From contig JARCOQ010000001.1 of the NCBI GenBank assembly GCA_029207755.1, positions 88,709,637 to 88,773,636 on the forward strand: DNA of 64,000 nt, in the 5' to 3' direction. Of the stretch, positions 49,092 to 62,444 are shown in pieces; within the stretch, counting starts at the first letter, position 1, and every line of letters starts with the position of its first letter. Below the pieces are notes generated by a model. The model searched no databases. It worked only from the letters and a program-made list of their open reading frames with translations, and was not told where the DNA came from. A program made the position numbers and the translations under genes. Source of the DNA: Chamaea fasciata. Its lineage: Eukaryota; Chordata; Aves; Passeriformes; Sylviidae.

Positions 49092-51217
49092 GCCCAAGGA
49101 GGAGCGTGCGGGGACCATCTGTTAACCAGCATGAGTCTAAAAGGCTTAAAGTGGGCAGCAGAGGGATCACTCTAGAAATTGTGCAACTTGCTCTCTCAAT
49201 TATGCAAGTCAGTGGCAAGTAGACAGATCCCATGCAGTTATAGGTGTTCCTTCCTGCATTGTAGCTGTTTCAGGATATGTTTGTTCCGTGGCTTTTGCCA
49301 AGGCTTACTGACATTTGTAGCCAATTCTGATTTAAAGAAGCACCTGGGGTTGAGAGGGAGGAAAATGCAGAGCCTGCTTCCTTATCATTTTGAGATACAT
49401 TACGCTTTTAAATTTCATTCTTTCCTCTGTTGCTAAAATAAAACATTGTATTAACTATGTATCAGTGTGTTTAATAAGGCAACACTTAGCTTTCATTGCC
49501 ACTCACAACAGAAAGAAAAAGATTGTTATCAGCAAGAGGTAGAGGGATATACTGAAGAAGTGAACGTGGGGACACTATTAGCCATACATAAAATCCAGAT
49601 CTGTTTTAGCAGAACATCATTCAAAACATCTGACTCCCATGCAACTTTCTGTTGCTGTGTTAGAAAACATTTGGTCTTGGTTCACTTACGTGGGACTCTG
49701 TGATTAAGTGTATGTGTGCAAGCGAGCTTTAGTCTACTGCAGCCACCCGTGTGTGACCAATTTCCCTTGTTGAATGGTACGTTGTGGGTGGTTTGTCTGT
49801 GGGAACTGGCTGTTTTACCCCTTTTAGGATTTTACACTGAATTTAAGACAGAATTTGAAAGTGGATTAAGCAAGAAAATGTAGGTTGGATCTTGAAGAAG
49901 GTATTCTTAGTAGTTTAGACAATATTTGTGTTTTGGTTTAGCTGGTTTGCCATCTTAGAAAAAGATCCAGGACTGTATATAAAGGTGGCCCTCATCTATT
50001 TGTTTTGTTAGGTGGGAGGGATAATATTCCTGCTGCTCACAGCATGACCCCTTAACACGACTCCATTATTCAGTGATTACAAAAACATATCTGTTGTCTT
50101 TCCCCTTCAAATGTGCCCTGAAGGCTCCAGGATAAGTAATTTCCAACCTCCATGTATGTCCTTTCCATGAGGAGGAAGCTCAGAAGACCTTGAAAGGATG
50201 CAGAAGGAAAGGATTAGGATGGTGAAGAGGACCTGTATTGTGTCTTTCTGCAGCCACAGGGGTTTTAATAAGTAAGCTTAATAATTGTATTTGCTAATGA
50301 TTTTTCCTTTCCAAATTTTGAGACATTTTCTGGGAAGAACGGGTGTTTACAGTGTAAGGGAGAGAATGGCAAAAGTGGTTTCAACCATTCAGTCTCACTT
50401 TTTTTCCCTGCAAAGGATTTTTCGACTGAAGAAAGGTGTTCCTCTGTGCTAGAACTGAATATGCTGGTTTTTGGTTTTTCTGCCTAGAGGACTGTATTTT
50501 TTAAATGTAATGTCTCACATTGCTTCCCATAGGACATTGCCAAACCAGTTTCTATAAATCTCTATGCATAAAGTGTTTTATGTGAGACAAAGATATTTTT
50601 TCTTGATAATTTTTTTGCACCTCGCTGTCCAGCTGCATAGGTATTTAAGTATATCCTTAGAAGTTTGTATTCTCATCTGCAAATGAAAACCTTGAGTGCT
50701 GATCTCCTTCTTCTGACGAAGTCCTCTGATGCTTTTCCCTCAGGAATCCTTTTCCTTAATTCTGTGCCATTCTGTGTGGTAAAGGGGGATGCTCTCTCTG
50801 AAGGGCTTATCCTCTCTTTGAAAGTCTGTGTCAGAGTCATCTTTCTTTTGAGATTGGAGAATGAACATGTTTGTAACATGTTCCTCTGTATTGATATTCA
50901 TACTGGATAAAGAAGTAGAAGACTACAAAATTGAGTGAAGGTTCCTTTTCAACCCCTTGTGTACTGGCACAACAGTACCCTGAAACTACACTGGCCTCAG
51001 AGCAAAGAATAAAGCATACATTTTGTGCACAAAAGTTTCTTATGTCATTGCCATATCTTGTTGCTGTGCTTACATGAGTTATGCTGTGAGGATTTGTGGT
51101 GTGATTGCTATTACATGCACCTCACCTTAGAAACCTTTTCCAGTATCTTCATAATTAAGTAAAAACTATGTATTTGGAAATTTTTTTCAGGCTTCTTTCT
51201 CCTCTCTCTCCCCTCAG

Positions 51218-51241
51218 AAAAATAGTATAAAATAGGAGCAG
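51218..51241 (+). other. Candidate 24-nt microexon containing in-frame stop
   Basis: A very strong acceptor (CTTTCTCCTCTCTCTCCCCTCAG) is followed after 24 nt by a perfect donor, GCAG|GTAAGT. Entering in phase 1, as after either 147-nt exon, the third codon is TAG, so inclusion would truncate PHACTR1. An alternative upstream AG at 51189-51190 would give a 51-nt exon with the same stop. It could be a poison exon, a leader exon of a downstream transcript, or an unused pair of sites. Confidence 0.3.
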
Positions 51242-51912
51242 GTAAGTTTCCTTTTAAAGATGTTTTCAAGTACTTCACAGTGGCCTGAAAACAAATGAAA
51301 AGTGTTCAGAAAAGTACGTCTGACTGTTTTCCTGTTCTTTTAAATAACATGTCTATCCTACAGCCCTCTTATATAATAAGATTTTTAATCCCAGATGGGT
51401 AGGGAATAGTTATCTGCAGCTCTGCTTATTTTTTTGCACTCTATCAGAATAAGTCTCCCAAAACAACCCTTAAATGGTTGCAGGGTAATTAAGGTTCACT
51501 GGTACAACGGTAACTAGATTCTATATTTAATTAGTCTCTCTGTAAAGTAGAGTTGCTGCATCATATTTGAAGTACTCTTGGATGATATTAATGAAATGTC
51601 TTACAGGAACTTTAGCTTGATGATCAGTGCAGTTAATATTTAAATTTTCTGCAAATTGAGCTTCTATTGCACAGATAATACAGCTTCTGATAGATCAACA
51701 TTACAGCATCCTTGTTCAAATAGATATATACTCCATTACACTTCTGTAGCCATGGGAAAGAACTGCTGCCTCACAAATGGCTTACTGTGACTCTGGAAGG
51801 ACCCAGTTCAGGAAAACACTGATGCATCATGATTCATCATTAATAAACATTAGAAGTATGTTCTGAATTCTTCTCTAATTTGCAGAGGAAAATCTGCTCT
51901 CTGGAGACCATA

Positions 51913-52722
51913 ATAGAATCATAGAATTTTTTGGGTTGAAAGGGACCTTTAAATATCAATTAGTCTAACCCCCTGCAATGAACAGGGAAATCTTAAACTA
52001 GATCAGGCTGCTCAGAGCCCCATCTAGTCTTACCTTGAATGTTTCAAGGGACAGGGCATCCATCTATCACCTTTCTGGTCAACCTGTTCTAGTGTTTCAC
52101 CACCCTTATTGTAAAGAATTTCTTCCTATTATCTAGTCCAAATCAACCCCCTTTTAGTATAAAACCATTGCTCCTTGTCCTACAACAGGCCCTGCTAAAA
52201 AGTCTGTCCCCACCTTTTTTGTAAGCCTTCTTTAAGTACTATAAGGCTACCATTAGATCTCCCCATAGCCTTCTCCAGGCTGAACAACCTCATCTGTCTC
52301 TGCCTTTCCTCATAGGAGAGTCATTCCATCCCTCTGACCAATTTTATGGGACATCTCTGGACACGCTCTGAAAGGTCCGTGTCTTTCTTGTACTGAGGAC
52401 CCCAGAGCTGGATGCAGTATTCCAGGTGGGGTCACATGAGAGTCGAGTGGAGACGGAGAATCGCTTTCCTTGACCTGCTGGCCACACTGCTTTTATGCAG
52501 CTCAGGATGCAGTTAGCTTTCTCAGCTGCAAGTGCACGTTGCTGGGTCATGCATAGACCTGTATCCCCAAGTCCTTCTTCCTGCATCCCTCAGCCTGTTA
52601 CTGGTATTTGGGGTTGCCCTGACCCAGGTGCAGCACTTCGCACTGGGCCTTGTTGGACCTTGTGAGGTTCCCATGAACTCACTTTACAAGCTTGTCCAGG
52701 TGCCTAATAATTTCAGCACCTT
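51913..52722 (-). mobile_element. CR1 LINE fragment, reverse orientation
   Basis: Read on the minus strand, this is about 800 bp of CR1. On the + strand it begins with the complement of the tail (AATCATAGAATTTTTTGGGTTG), then passes CTTCTCCAGGCTGAACAACC and TGTACTGAGGACCCCAGAGCTG, to TTGACCTGCTGGCCACACTGC. Frames are broken throughout. It is the longest CR1 piece here, and with the one at 58.5 kb is inverted relative to the copies upstream of the coding exons. Confidence 0.92.
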
Positions 52723-55700
52723 CTTGCTTTGTCTGTATGTTTCAGAAAACAGTAAACCAGCAGCAGTCTCAGTAAAAGTGTAGGCAGGATGCAGAGTAGA
52801 TGATCTTCTTATACTTTGTTGTTAGCTCTTTTGCCTTGCCTTGGGAGGCACAGACCCTGAGGGGCTGGCACGCCCCCTCAGAACTGTTTGCGATTCTTCA
52901 AAGTATTGTGTTTAGAGCCATGCTGTGTCCATGCATAGCAGCCTGTAGAGATCAGACATTGGAGAGAAAGGGGGAAGACTTTGTCACATCGACTCAAATA
53001 GTGGTTCCTACTGCTCTTACTCATAAATATTCTTCAGGGCCTCATGCTTTCCCTGCTTGCACAGTTAGTTACAGTTGGGTCAGGTGGGTTTACTAAACCA
53101 ACTTCTTGGAAACTAGAGTCACAGATGTGTGTGTTGGATGTGCACCCTAATATTTGGCTGGGCTGTACCAGTTTTAGGAGTACAGGAGTGTTCCCCAGTT
53201 CCTTCATCCATGGTATGCCGCTGATTTTGCCTGGTGTCTTCCACATGTCTTGGGCTGCTGGCCCACACAGCCTCGTAACGGCTCTCAAGTTAGAGAGACT
53301 TGTGGTTGCCAGATGTGCTGGGCTGCTTGTGATTTCTGCCCATACGCAGTTTCTCTATGAGCAAGAAAGCCAAATCTGCCAAACACTTGCCAGGTCTTTG
53401 CAGATATGAAGCAATCCAGTCATAGTAGTAGTATAAGCCTGTCCCTGGATATTTGTAAGTCTGTGTACTTTTATTTGCATTCAGAGGGCATCTCCACAGA
53501 GCATGCATGGCTCATCTGACACATCTGAGAAAGGTATGTATTTCTATCTAGGAAAAACTATATCCCAGAGAAAGCGACTCACCCCAGACTTACTACTGTG
53601 CTTGGAATGCTCTCTGGGAAGTCATTTGCAGCTCACCTCATGGCGCATGCACTAGAAGGAGAATTTTCTGGCCTGATAAGGGTGCTGATGTACTATCTAC
53701 TTCATGGTGTTATCACACTAGTGCACCAGCAAGGTGAAAAAATCACTTTCTAGTGTTTCTCATCTTAGAAGTGCTAGCTAATAATTGACTATATTGAAAT
53801 AATAGTAGACACTGCAGTGTTAGATGGATCCTCTGTTGATACTGACAAATGATGTACTGAATGAGTTCTGAGGTATTTTTCTGAAGCTTTGAGCTCTTGT
53901 TCTTTTGTAGTGTCAGTGTTTTAGAGACAGATAATTCAGGGTGTTGTTACTGTTGCAATTCTTAATTGTTGCAGAAAATATTGGTCATACTCATTGGAAG
54001 GTCAGCAAAATAATAGAACAACATGATCTCTGTGAGTCACTGAAACAGGTCTTTGTGGTCTTTTGGAGTGCAGGATGATTGCTTCATTGCTGATTGACAT
54101 CTTTAAAATATTGGGTCTTTTGAATTTGTGGAGGTCAGCAAAAGAAATGGATGTAACAGCTAGCAGGTGATTCTGTTTCATTGGGCAAATCAAGAGCCTG
54201 GAAGCTCAAACTTGTATAGCAGTGAGAACTGGGTCTGGATTCTCCTCTATCAGTCTTACCAGTGAGTGGTGGTAGTGTAGGATTCCGTTTTCAATGCTTC
54301 TGTATTTTTTAGAATAATGTGGCCCATATGATGTCCAAAAATCCAAAAGCTCCTTGCAAGAAGCTTATTTGAAATACATGCAAAGGTGAGTTTTTCTCCT
54401 AATAGATGGTTGGTTGCGTCAGTTTGGGCATGGTACCCAATATTTAGAAACACCATTGTAGCCTTAGTGTGGTGGAGAACTTATTTTGGTGTATGGTGGC
54501 TTTTCAAAATCTTATGAAAGAGCCTATCCTGCTCTCTAATTCAACACTGCACTTCACTGGGACCAGCGTGTAATTTTATTAATTTCATGCTTTCATGGAA
54601 CCATACTAATGTCTTGGGGGTTTTGGTGTGGCCACTGTTGGTTTGTTTGGCAGAATTTGATAGAAAATCAGCAGAAAGTATGACAGTCATGCTTTTTCAT
54701 ATTTGCTTCTTTCTGTTTGGTGCCTTGGATCTGAACTGGGATGGCTACTGGGAAGTGGATTTTGTGGGCAGGAGGACTTGGAGGGATGAGGGAGGAATCT
54801 AGCACTGAAATATTGAATGAAAAAGCCAGTCTATGAAATATGGAATATCTTCTGTCTTAAGTCCCTTCACTTTTAAAGACACATTCTCAAAGCTTTTAAG
54901 CTCCAAATATTGATGCACATTCAAAACTGTATTTTTAAGAAAATAATAGTGCCGGTCAGAATTCCAGCAGGGTTCCTTTAAAATAGTAATGACTGTCAGA
55001 TGATGCATTATGTGGCAGTTAATGGAGTAGCAGGGGGTCTAGTACTAGAATCTTAAATGCCAAGAAATGAAAAAGCCAAGTGTTGTCATAAATACTCTGC
55101 ACGCTGGTAAAAGATGAAGGCGAAACTGGAGATCCAAGCTTTGCCTTTGTACTCAGGATCTCCTTTTTCACAGAGAGACTAGAGTTAGTGGTGGAATATG
55201 AAGGGTAAGGTAATGTTCTATCTAAAGAAGAATGGCAGATACTAAACTTACATAATTATGAGTAATAAAGAAATTGCAAGATTTGTTTCAATTCTTTGTT
55301 TCTTTTTTGTACCTTTTAAATTTTTAATGTGCTCCAGCTCCGGTGTTCATAAAACAACTTAGGATCTAAATACCCAGAACAGTAATGAGAAGAAGAATAA
55401 AATAACCGTTCTAATCATCAGATTTGTATTTACAGTTATCTTCATTTAATCCAATGTAAACATTAAAAAAACCCCAAAGCCATTTGTGGGGAGAAAGAGA
55501 AGGAAGAAAGTTCTCACCTAAAGCTGAGAATGTATGCTGAGGACTTTTGGCTTTTTGCTTTAATACTTTTTAGAAAAAAAGAAAAAAAAGGAGTTAAAGC
55601 AAAATTTTTTTGTATCACTACTGCACAGACTGGTTATTATATGATTCATCACAAAACTGGTAATCCTCCAAATCTGAGGCTTTATGCTGGGTCCAAAGGT

Positions 55701-58548
55701 TACACGCTCCAAGTAGCAGGTAGTGGCTGGAGCAGCCCCATTTATGGCATTGAGACTGCACAAATGAGGAGATGCTGCAGAAACCCAGCTCTGTTGTGCT
55801 GCTGGTCTGTCTTGGGGAAGGTGGGAGGGAAAGGCACCCAGCAGCATGCCTCCCAGAGCAGAAGGTCACTGTTTCACCTTTCTACTTCACAGGATGAGAA
55901 GACCTGTTTTGCTCATGTGGTCAGTCTGGACCTTGCTGAGCAGTTGTCCTGCTGGGATGTGTGTCCGGCTGGGATAGATGTTTAGTCCGAGGAGTATTGA
56001 GGTCGCTTACATGTCTCCGTGCCAGCCGTGCTCTACTCATGTGTCAGGGAAGGAATCTGCCCTTCAGGGCTTCCCTGCTGTGATGCCATTCTGTGCTACT
56101 GCCAATGTGGAGCTATCCCTTGAAGACAAGAGAATATGTGTCCCTCAATATTTGTCTGAAAAGCATCAATACTTCCTTTCCTGTTTAGATCTGTGTCAGT
56201 GAAAAGGAATGCCTGTGAGCTAAGCTATTGTACACCCAGTGTGAGGGAGTTGTAAATAATGCAAGCCCTCATGTTAAAATTATTTGGTTTTTTCCACTCT
56301 CTGCCTTGCTGGTCTGTAGGTAAGATTTCTCAGTGGGTGAGGTGATTGATAGATCTGGTTGGTCTTTTACTGAGTAATCCAGAATGGGGGTTAGATGCAT
56401 CAGTTCTACTCAAAGCTGAAAGACAATGAAGTTCATGTGTTTTCCAACCTGGTATAAATACTGTGTAGTAAATATCAGTGGTCCTGAACTCCACAGACTT
56501 CGGCATCAGCATGAGCCTGCTCTGGCTTTCTTCTGAGTGCGGTTTTTAAGCTGACTCCAGGGAGTTGTTTACTCTTGGCAAGTGACTGAAAATCCAGTAA
56601 GTGATCTTTATGAGCATCATTTAAATTCTCTGTATTGTATTTGAATACTAATCCTTGGCCAGGCCTGTGCTGCTCTTTCTACTTCCTAGTTCTCAGCTAG
56701 TGCAGTTGTAGTTTCATGTTGCTCTGCCACCTTTCAACTCCTTTGTCTGAAGGCTGAAGGCTGAAGCAATGAAGACCCCAGTCACAGCTATTCAGCTGCT
56801 GCTCTGCTGGAAAAGAGGTCAGTGTAACAACAGGGTCAGAACAACATGTTCTTTCTTCTTCCTGCAGAAATAAGTGACCTCTTAGGAGAGCCCTAGTATG
56901 CACACATAGAATTAAGTTTTGATGATTAGTCAAGAATAATCTGAAGTGAGGAGAGAGAAGATGGAGTTTCAGGCCAGTCATTGTTCACCATCTCAGGCCA
57001 GTAGGATTGCCAGTTAAGAGAAGCACCTTTATTTGTATTTCAACAGCCTTGTGAATGAAATATGAGTATTTACCCTAAGGATATGCTTAAAAAGTCCTCG
57101 AAGGATTAGGCTTATGATTAATTGATTTGTAGGTAAAGCAATCTTGGCTTTTATGGTTTCTTTTGGTCTTGGTGGTGTATGGTTCAGCTAAAATAGAAAC
57201 ATTGTACTAGGGCCTAAGGGTCTTTACTACTTGGTAAAGTATCATTTAATTATCCTTGTACTTTATTAATGTCATGCTTTTCTTTTGATGCTGCTTCATA
57301 AGATAACTAATGTTGGATTCCACTCCATTGCCACGGAAAAATAGTATTCAACCAGACAAGAGAAACACGGAAAGAATCTCTTAGATCTGGAATTTAATCT
57401 GCTGTTTTGCTGTACAAGTGTATCTTGAATATGTGAAAAAACATACTCTCATTCATACGTTCACACACATTCTCAAATCCTTCCCAATCTATGATGCTGT
57501 CCTTGAAATGCCATTTCTAGCCTTAATTATAGTTTTTTAAGAGATATAGAGTCTTTGAGACATTGCTCCAGCTAGTCAGGGTTTCTGCTGAAAGGCTCTT
57601 GCTAGGTAAGGGTTCATTTCAGCTTGCTGCAGTGTTTCAGCCTTGCACTGCATCTGAAGCTGAAGCACCTGTGTGCAGTGGGGAGAGGTTTCCTCCCTTT
57701 TTGTTATTCTGGGGTTTGGTTCATCAGAGTGCCATAAGAACATGAACTTCCAGAAAATTCTCTTTCTTTCTGAGGGAGAGATTTTGGAAATTCGTATGCA
57801 GCCAGGTACCCTCTATTGCATATTTCTACACATTAAATTGTGTAGATTTAACCAGGTTTAATCACTGGAGGTGACTGCAGTGGAAGAGTGTGTCATTTTT
57901 GGAGAGCCATTCTAGAGATGGAAAGGGGAAACACACTACTCTTCACAAAACCTCTTTTTAGAAAAGAAATACTTCCCTGTTACCAAACGCAAACAAGTTA
58001 GGTACCACCATCTGCTGTCAGTGTAGCAGATCCCATTTTAAGGAATGCCTGTGTGGCCATTCCATCAAGTAAGAAATTAGTCATATATTTAGTGTAATTG
58101 AACATTTGCGGTAATGTGTACTGCTGATAATTCATACTGACAGAAAGCCCTGAAAATATCAACCTGAATATTTTCTGACAAAACTTGCCATGTGGCAAAG
58201 CATACATTTGCCTGTAGTCATTTAAAAATTGATATGGTGTCCTTGAGTGGTTTCCTGAAGCATAGTGCTGATTTATGAGCCAGTCATCTAAAGAAAAAAT
58301 AGATGCATCACTTGTGAAATGAGTGTTGAGTACCTTCCATGTACTTACATTTCTTTGTATATATATTTTTAGTGCTTACTGAACCTCCAAGGGTGTCTTT
58401 GAAGCCTTTCATTAATTTTTTTTCTTAATCTAAAAGAATATAGAGTACAGCTGGTTTCCATGCATCCCTCACTTTTCCCCTTTCAAGTGGCTTTTAGAGT
58501 TTAGTTTTCAAGGTAATTCTGTATATGGGTAATCTTGAGGTAGACTAC
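52723..58548. other. PHACTR1: PHACTR1 intron, no exon recognised
   Basis: The sequence is of average composition. The longest open frame (55530-55985, + strand) begins in a poly-A/G stretch and shows no family match. Nothing else is supported beyond the splice-site-like motif at 56319. Confidence 0.6.
56284..56326 (+). promoter_or_regulatory. Candidate recursive splice site (zero-nt exon)
   Basis: GGTTTTTTCCACTCTCTGCC and downstream bases lead to CTGTAG|GTAAGA, so acceptor and donor consensus abut at 56319/56320. It lies in the intron after exon copy B, which is at least 25 kb long within this window and larger in full. The acceptor is weaker than the one at 9384 because of purines in the last 15 nt. 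Confidence 0.35.
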
Positions 58549-59086
58549 AGAATCACAGAGTGGTTGGGCTTGGAAGGGACCTCTGGAGATCATCCAGTTC
58601 AACCCCCCTGTCAAGGCAGTGTCACCTAGAACAGGTGACACAGGAACACATCCAGGTGGGTTTGGAATGTCTCCAGAGAGGGGAACTCCACAACCTTCCT
58701 GGGCAGCGTGTTCAGAGCTCTGCCACTCTCAATGTAAAGTTCTTTCTTCCTTGTGTTGAGGTGGAACTTCTTGTGTTTCAGTTTCTGGCCATTGCTCCTT
58801 ATCCTGTAGCTGGGCACCACTGAAGAGAGTCTGGCACCATCCTCTTGGCACCTGCCTTTGAGATAATTATATGCATTAATGAGATCCCCTCTCAGTCTTA
58901 TCCAGACTAAACAGGCCCGGCTCCCTCAGCCTCTCCTCATAAGAGAGATGCTCCAGACCTCTAATTATCTTTGTGCCCCTCCACTGGACCTTCTCCAGGG
59001 ACTCCTTGTCCCTCTTGTACTGAGGAGCCCAGAAGTGGACGCAGCACTGCAGATGTGGCCTCACCAGGGATGAGTAGAGATTCATA
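58549..59086 (-). mobile_element. CR1 LINE fragment, reverse orientation, with ORF2 remnants
   Basis: The minus-strand translation of 58876-59085 gives [15 protein letters not shown] and [10 protein letters not shown], the C-terminal end of CR1 ORF2. A second open piece at 58626-58820 carries further CR1 3' coding remnants. On the + strand the element begins ACAGAATCACAGAGTGGTTGG, the complement of the tail. It is better preserved than most copies here and is probably younger. Confidence 0.92.
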
Positions 59087-59530
59087 GAGGTTGATAGAGG
59101 GGAAAGGAGATGATACCAACCAATGCATAAAACAAAAAAAGCCCACCATCACCATCAAAAGAAAACTCCAAGAAGTAGTGACCACTCTGTCATGTGGAAG
59201 CACAAATAAAAAGTATTCAAATGCTGACTAGAGGTTGCATTTTGCCTGATATCTCAGTTGCTGCAAATCAGTTGAACTTTATTTATACTTGTGTGTCATC
59301 CTATCAGATGGGTTTCCTCTTGCCTGAGAGAACACACTTAAATCTAAACTTAAATCTATTTCTCTCTTTCTGAAACAATAAATTTTGAAATTATTTTATA
59401 GACTGTGCTAAAACTTTTATTTTAACCAGTTTGCCTTTCTTTTTTTTAAACAAAATTTTATTTTCTGAGCAAACCAAAGAGGTTTATTTGCATTTGCTAG
59501 CAACATTTGAACTGATTCACAAACAGCTCT

Positions 59531-59579
59531 TCTTTTTTTTCCCCCCCTTTTTTTTTTCCTTTTTTTTTTTACTTTGCAG
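59531..59579 (+). repeat. Poly-pyrimidine run ending in an acceptor-like CAG
   Basis: About 40 nt of T and C homopolymer blocks are followed by ACTTTGCAG. It resembles a strong 3' splice site, but no matching exon or donor follows (only weak GT sites within 150 nt). It is treated as a low-complexity tract. Confidence 0.6.
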
Positions 59580-62444
59580 AAATCTGGATTTTATCACTGT
59601 GCGCATTTATGTCTTATCTGTCAGACAGGACATTTCTATATTCAAAAGTGAAATCAATTCTTTTTTAAATGGACAAATAGGAATAAAGTAGTGTTGCTGA
59701 TATTCAGCATTGGATGCTAAAAAACAATACTGAGACTGTTTCCATGGTCAGTGGAGAGCTCACTTTTCCCCAAATAGTCCATTGGACTTCTTACAGAATC
59801 CTGGCCTTGGTGCAGACAAACTCCTTAATCTTCTGATGAAGTGGCTGGGATTTTGTGCTTTGGAAATGTGCTTGATCAAAGAAGATTGCTTAGACAATTA
59901 AAGCTGTTAAATACCTCCAGTCAACTTGTGTGTTGCAGGCCTTGGACAGCTCTGGATTCATCAAAACAATATGGTTTGCCGTTCAATGTTATCAGTTTCT
60001 GGACATTATCTCTTCTCCCTCTACCCAGAGTCTGAATTCCAGATATTTTGAAAGCTTCTTGGTGATGAAAGTGCCTACTCTAGTGTTATCTTTTTTCATT
60101 ATGGTGTTATACAAGTACTTTTCTGCACTCTGTGACTGGGCATGAGACATCTGTTATTTTAATTGACATGGAAAGCTCAAAGTTGGCTAGCTTTAAAAAT
60201 TATATTTCTATACTTGCGGGAAATGATCTTCTTTGAAGTTGGTTTGCCATACTGCTTCTAAATCTGGGAGAATACTATTTTGCTCTTTCACAGCTTGATT
60301 AAAATTCATGAAAATTTTAGAACTGGAAGACCTTCCAGAACATGGGGGGGAAAAAGCAGAATAGCCATAATAGGAGGAGGCTGTAATGAAAAACTTTTGA
60401 CTTGGAGTGCTGATGAACTGAAAGTACATGCTGTTTGTACTCTGATCAAAAACTTGTATCTGATAAAGGCTGTTATTTGAGAGAGGGTGATGGCTGTTGA
60501 AGAGAGCCTTCCAGATTGTGGAAAGAAGGTTTCAGGAATATGATTGCCTTCTATGGTTGGACATAATTTGTTTCATGCATGAAGTCCACCTATTTCCTCT
60601 CTATCTGTAACTAGGGCTTGCACAGAAAACCATCTAGTAAAATAATAGTTTCCAACTGGTTTTGCTGCATCAGTTGTCTGGACTACCTAGGGAGGGTAGA
60701 CATGTTTACAGCTAGGAGGGAAAAATCCTGTATCATCTTGTATTTAAATTGGTTTACCTTACTGTGGAACCACACCTAAAGCCACAGCAAGGGCAACATG
60801 AGGATGGCTGGTCTGACATCTAATTTCATAGAGTTGTCAGCATCAACAAAGTTCATACTTGTGTTCATCAACAAAGGATCATTATTCAGGACTAGGAGGG
60901 GCTTTGAAAGAGATCACTGTGACCAGCTCTCTGCTCATGTAGCCTGTCTGATGTTTGACCTGTTCATTCTCTGCTTTGTTCAAAAGCATTGGGCTCTTCT
61001 ATACTTCAGAAGTGCTACTGGCAGCATTACATTGGATAAAGGTATATGAGTGTTTTTGTTTGTATGCAATTGTTTTCCCAAACATATGTAAAAGCATGAA
61101 TCATACAGTGGGACACTGTTATTGATGTACAAACATTGTTTGCCAAAACTGAAACACGCTGTACTTGCAGCTTTTACACTTGTTTTTGTACATCCATATC
61201 CTCACTCGAGAATTTTGTTGCTTTTATCCATTGACTCTGTCCCAGTTAAAGCAACTAAAGTCATAAATGTAAGCTTAAAAGCTTGTCTATACTTAAGTAT
61301 TTCATTGAACTGTGACCCAAGGGATGCTTTTGCAACAGTCCCCACTTCAGTTAATTGTGGCTGTTCTCACCTGTGAAAGCTTGGTTTAAGATTTCAGCAG
61401 TTGGATTTCATAGCAATTTTTCTTGCACGAGTACAAGTTAGAACAGCAACCATGCAATGGAAATCCTGAAAATCAGCTCTTCAGGCATTCAGCATTTAAT
61501 TTGCTTGCTAAACTGTCACTTCCCTTTTCTTTACAGTATCCATTCAGCCATAATTTTTTCTTCTGGGTATTCTTTGTTGTAGCAATTTGCTATTGAATGT
61601 GTACTGTTACTTTTTTGTTGTTACTAAACGGATGGGTTTTCAAATTCGTGGTTTTCAATGGTAGGCATGAGCCTAACAAATGAAACTTCTATTCACTTAA
61701 GTAGTATCAGCTAGGTCTATGATTGGTGCTTTAGAAAATCCTCAAAAGAAACTGTAATAGGAACTATTTCTCAGGATGTCAGAGTCAAAAGGTTAGAGGA
61801 TTTAAAAAGAATTTCCAATTAAATTTTTTTTTTATAAAAGTAGTCTTTTATTCATGTTTATTTGGACTTGTATAATTGGCAAAGTTGACTTGATGTTGTT
61901 TAGAGAATATACTGTAGACATGCTGTTCAGAATAGAAGTAATTCATCAGCCTGGCTCCTTTTCATGTGCTCCCAGTGCTTCTAAAAACTGTCTCTGTGAA
62001 AATTGTTCTTTTGCTCCACACAGACAAGGTGCCTCCTGAAGGCAGGTCACTTGCCTGAGTGAACTTTAGGGTTGTTCTGGTCTCTATATATTCCCTGACC
62101 TGCAAAGTAAATTTAACTTGAAAACCTGTAGAGAAAAATATCATGGTATAAACTTTCCTAATAATTTTTAATAATCATTAACAAGGCAGACTTTACTCAG
62201 GTTTTGACTTCAGGAAGCTGAAGACAAAGAGGTTTTGCTATTTTGTCTTCTCATGTGGCTCAGCATGGGGAATTTAACTGGCAGTGAAGCTTCGGTACTT
62301 AAAAGATGACGTGGTGCTTTTTGTGGCTATTGTGGTATGGAGACTGAGCAGAAGACCAAAGATTGTACTTGTGTGTACAGAGGGGCCTCCTACAATGCTC
62401 TGAATGAGGAAGGGATACAGTTGACTCTATCTCTCTTCTCCATT

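Larger units (their letters stand above)
38539..51912. other. PHACTR1: PHACTR1 intron downstream of exon copy B
   Basis: It begins GTGAGA. Apart from the features listed separately, no exon is seen. AT-rich blocks with homeodomain-type words (about 41350-42000, 46900-47150, 48180-48780) are the best visual candidates for conserved enhancers, but this cannot be tested from one sequence. The next PHACTR1 exon, which should resume with a Glu-Glu-Val-Glu-Arg-Leu-like segment, is not found. Confidence 0.6.

Noticed and set aside
55530..55985. 151-codon + strand open frame
   Set aside because: It starts in a poly-A/G run, has no family resemblance, and overlaps open frames on the opposite strand.
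59531..59700. Possible exon after the strong pyrimidine tract at 59.5 kb
   Set aside because: The acceptor looks good, but no acceptable donor follows within exon range and the sequence shows no PHACTR1 or other similarity.
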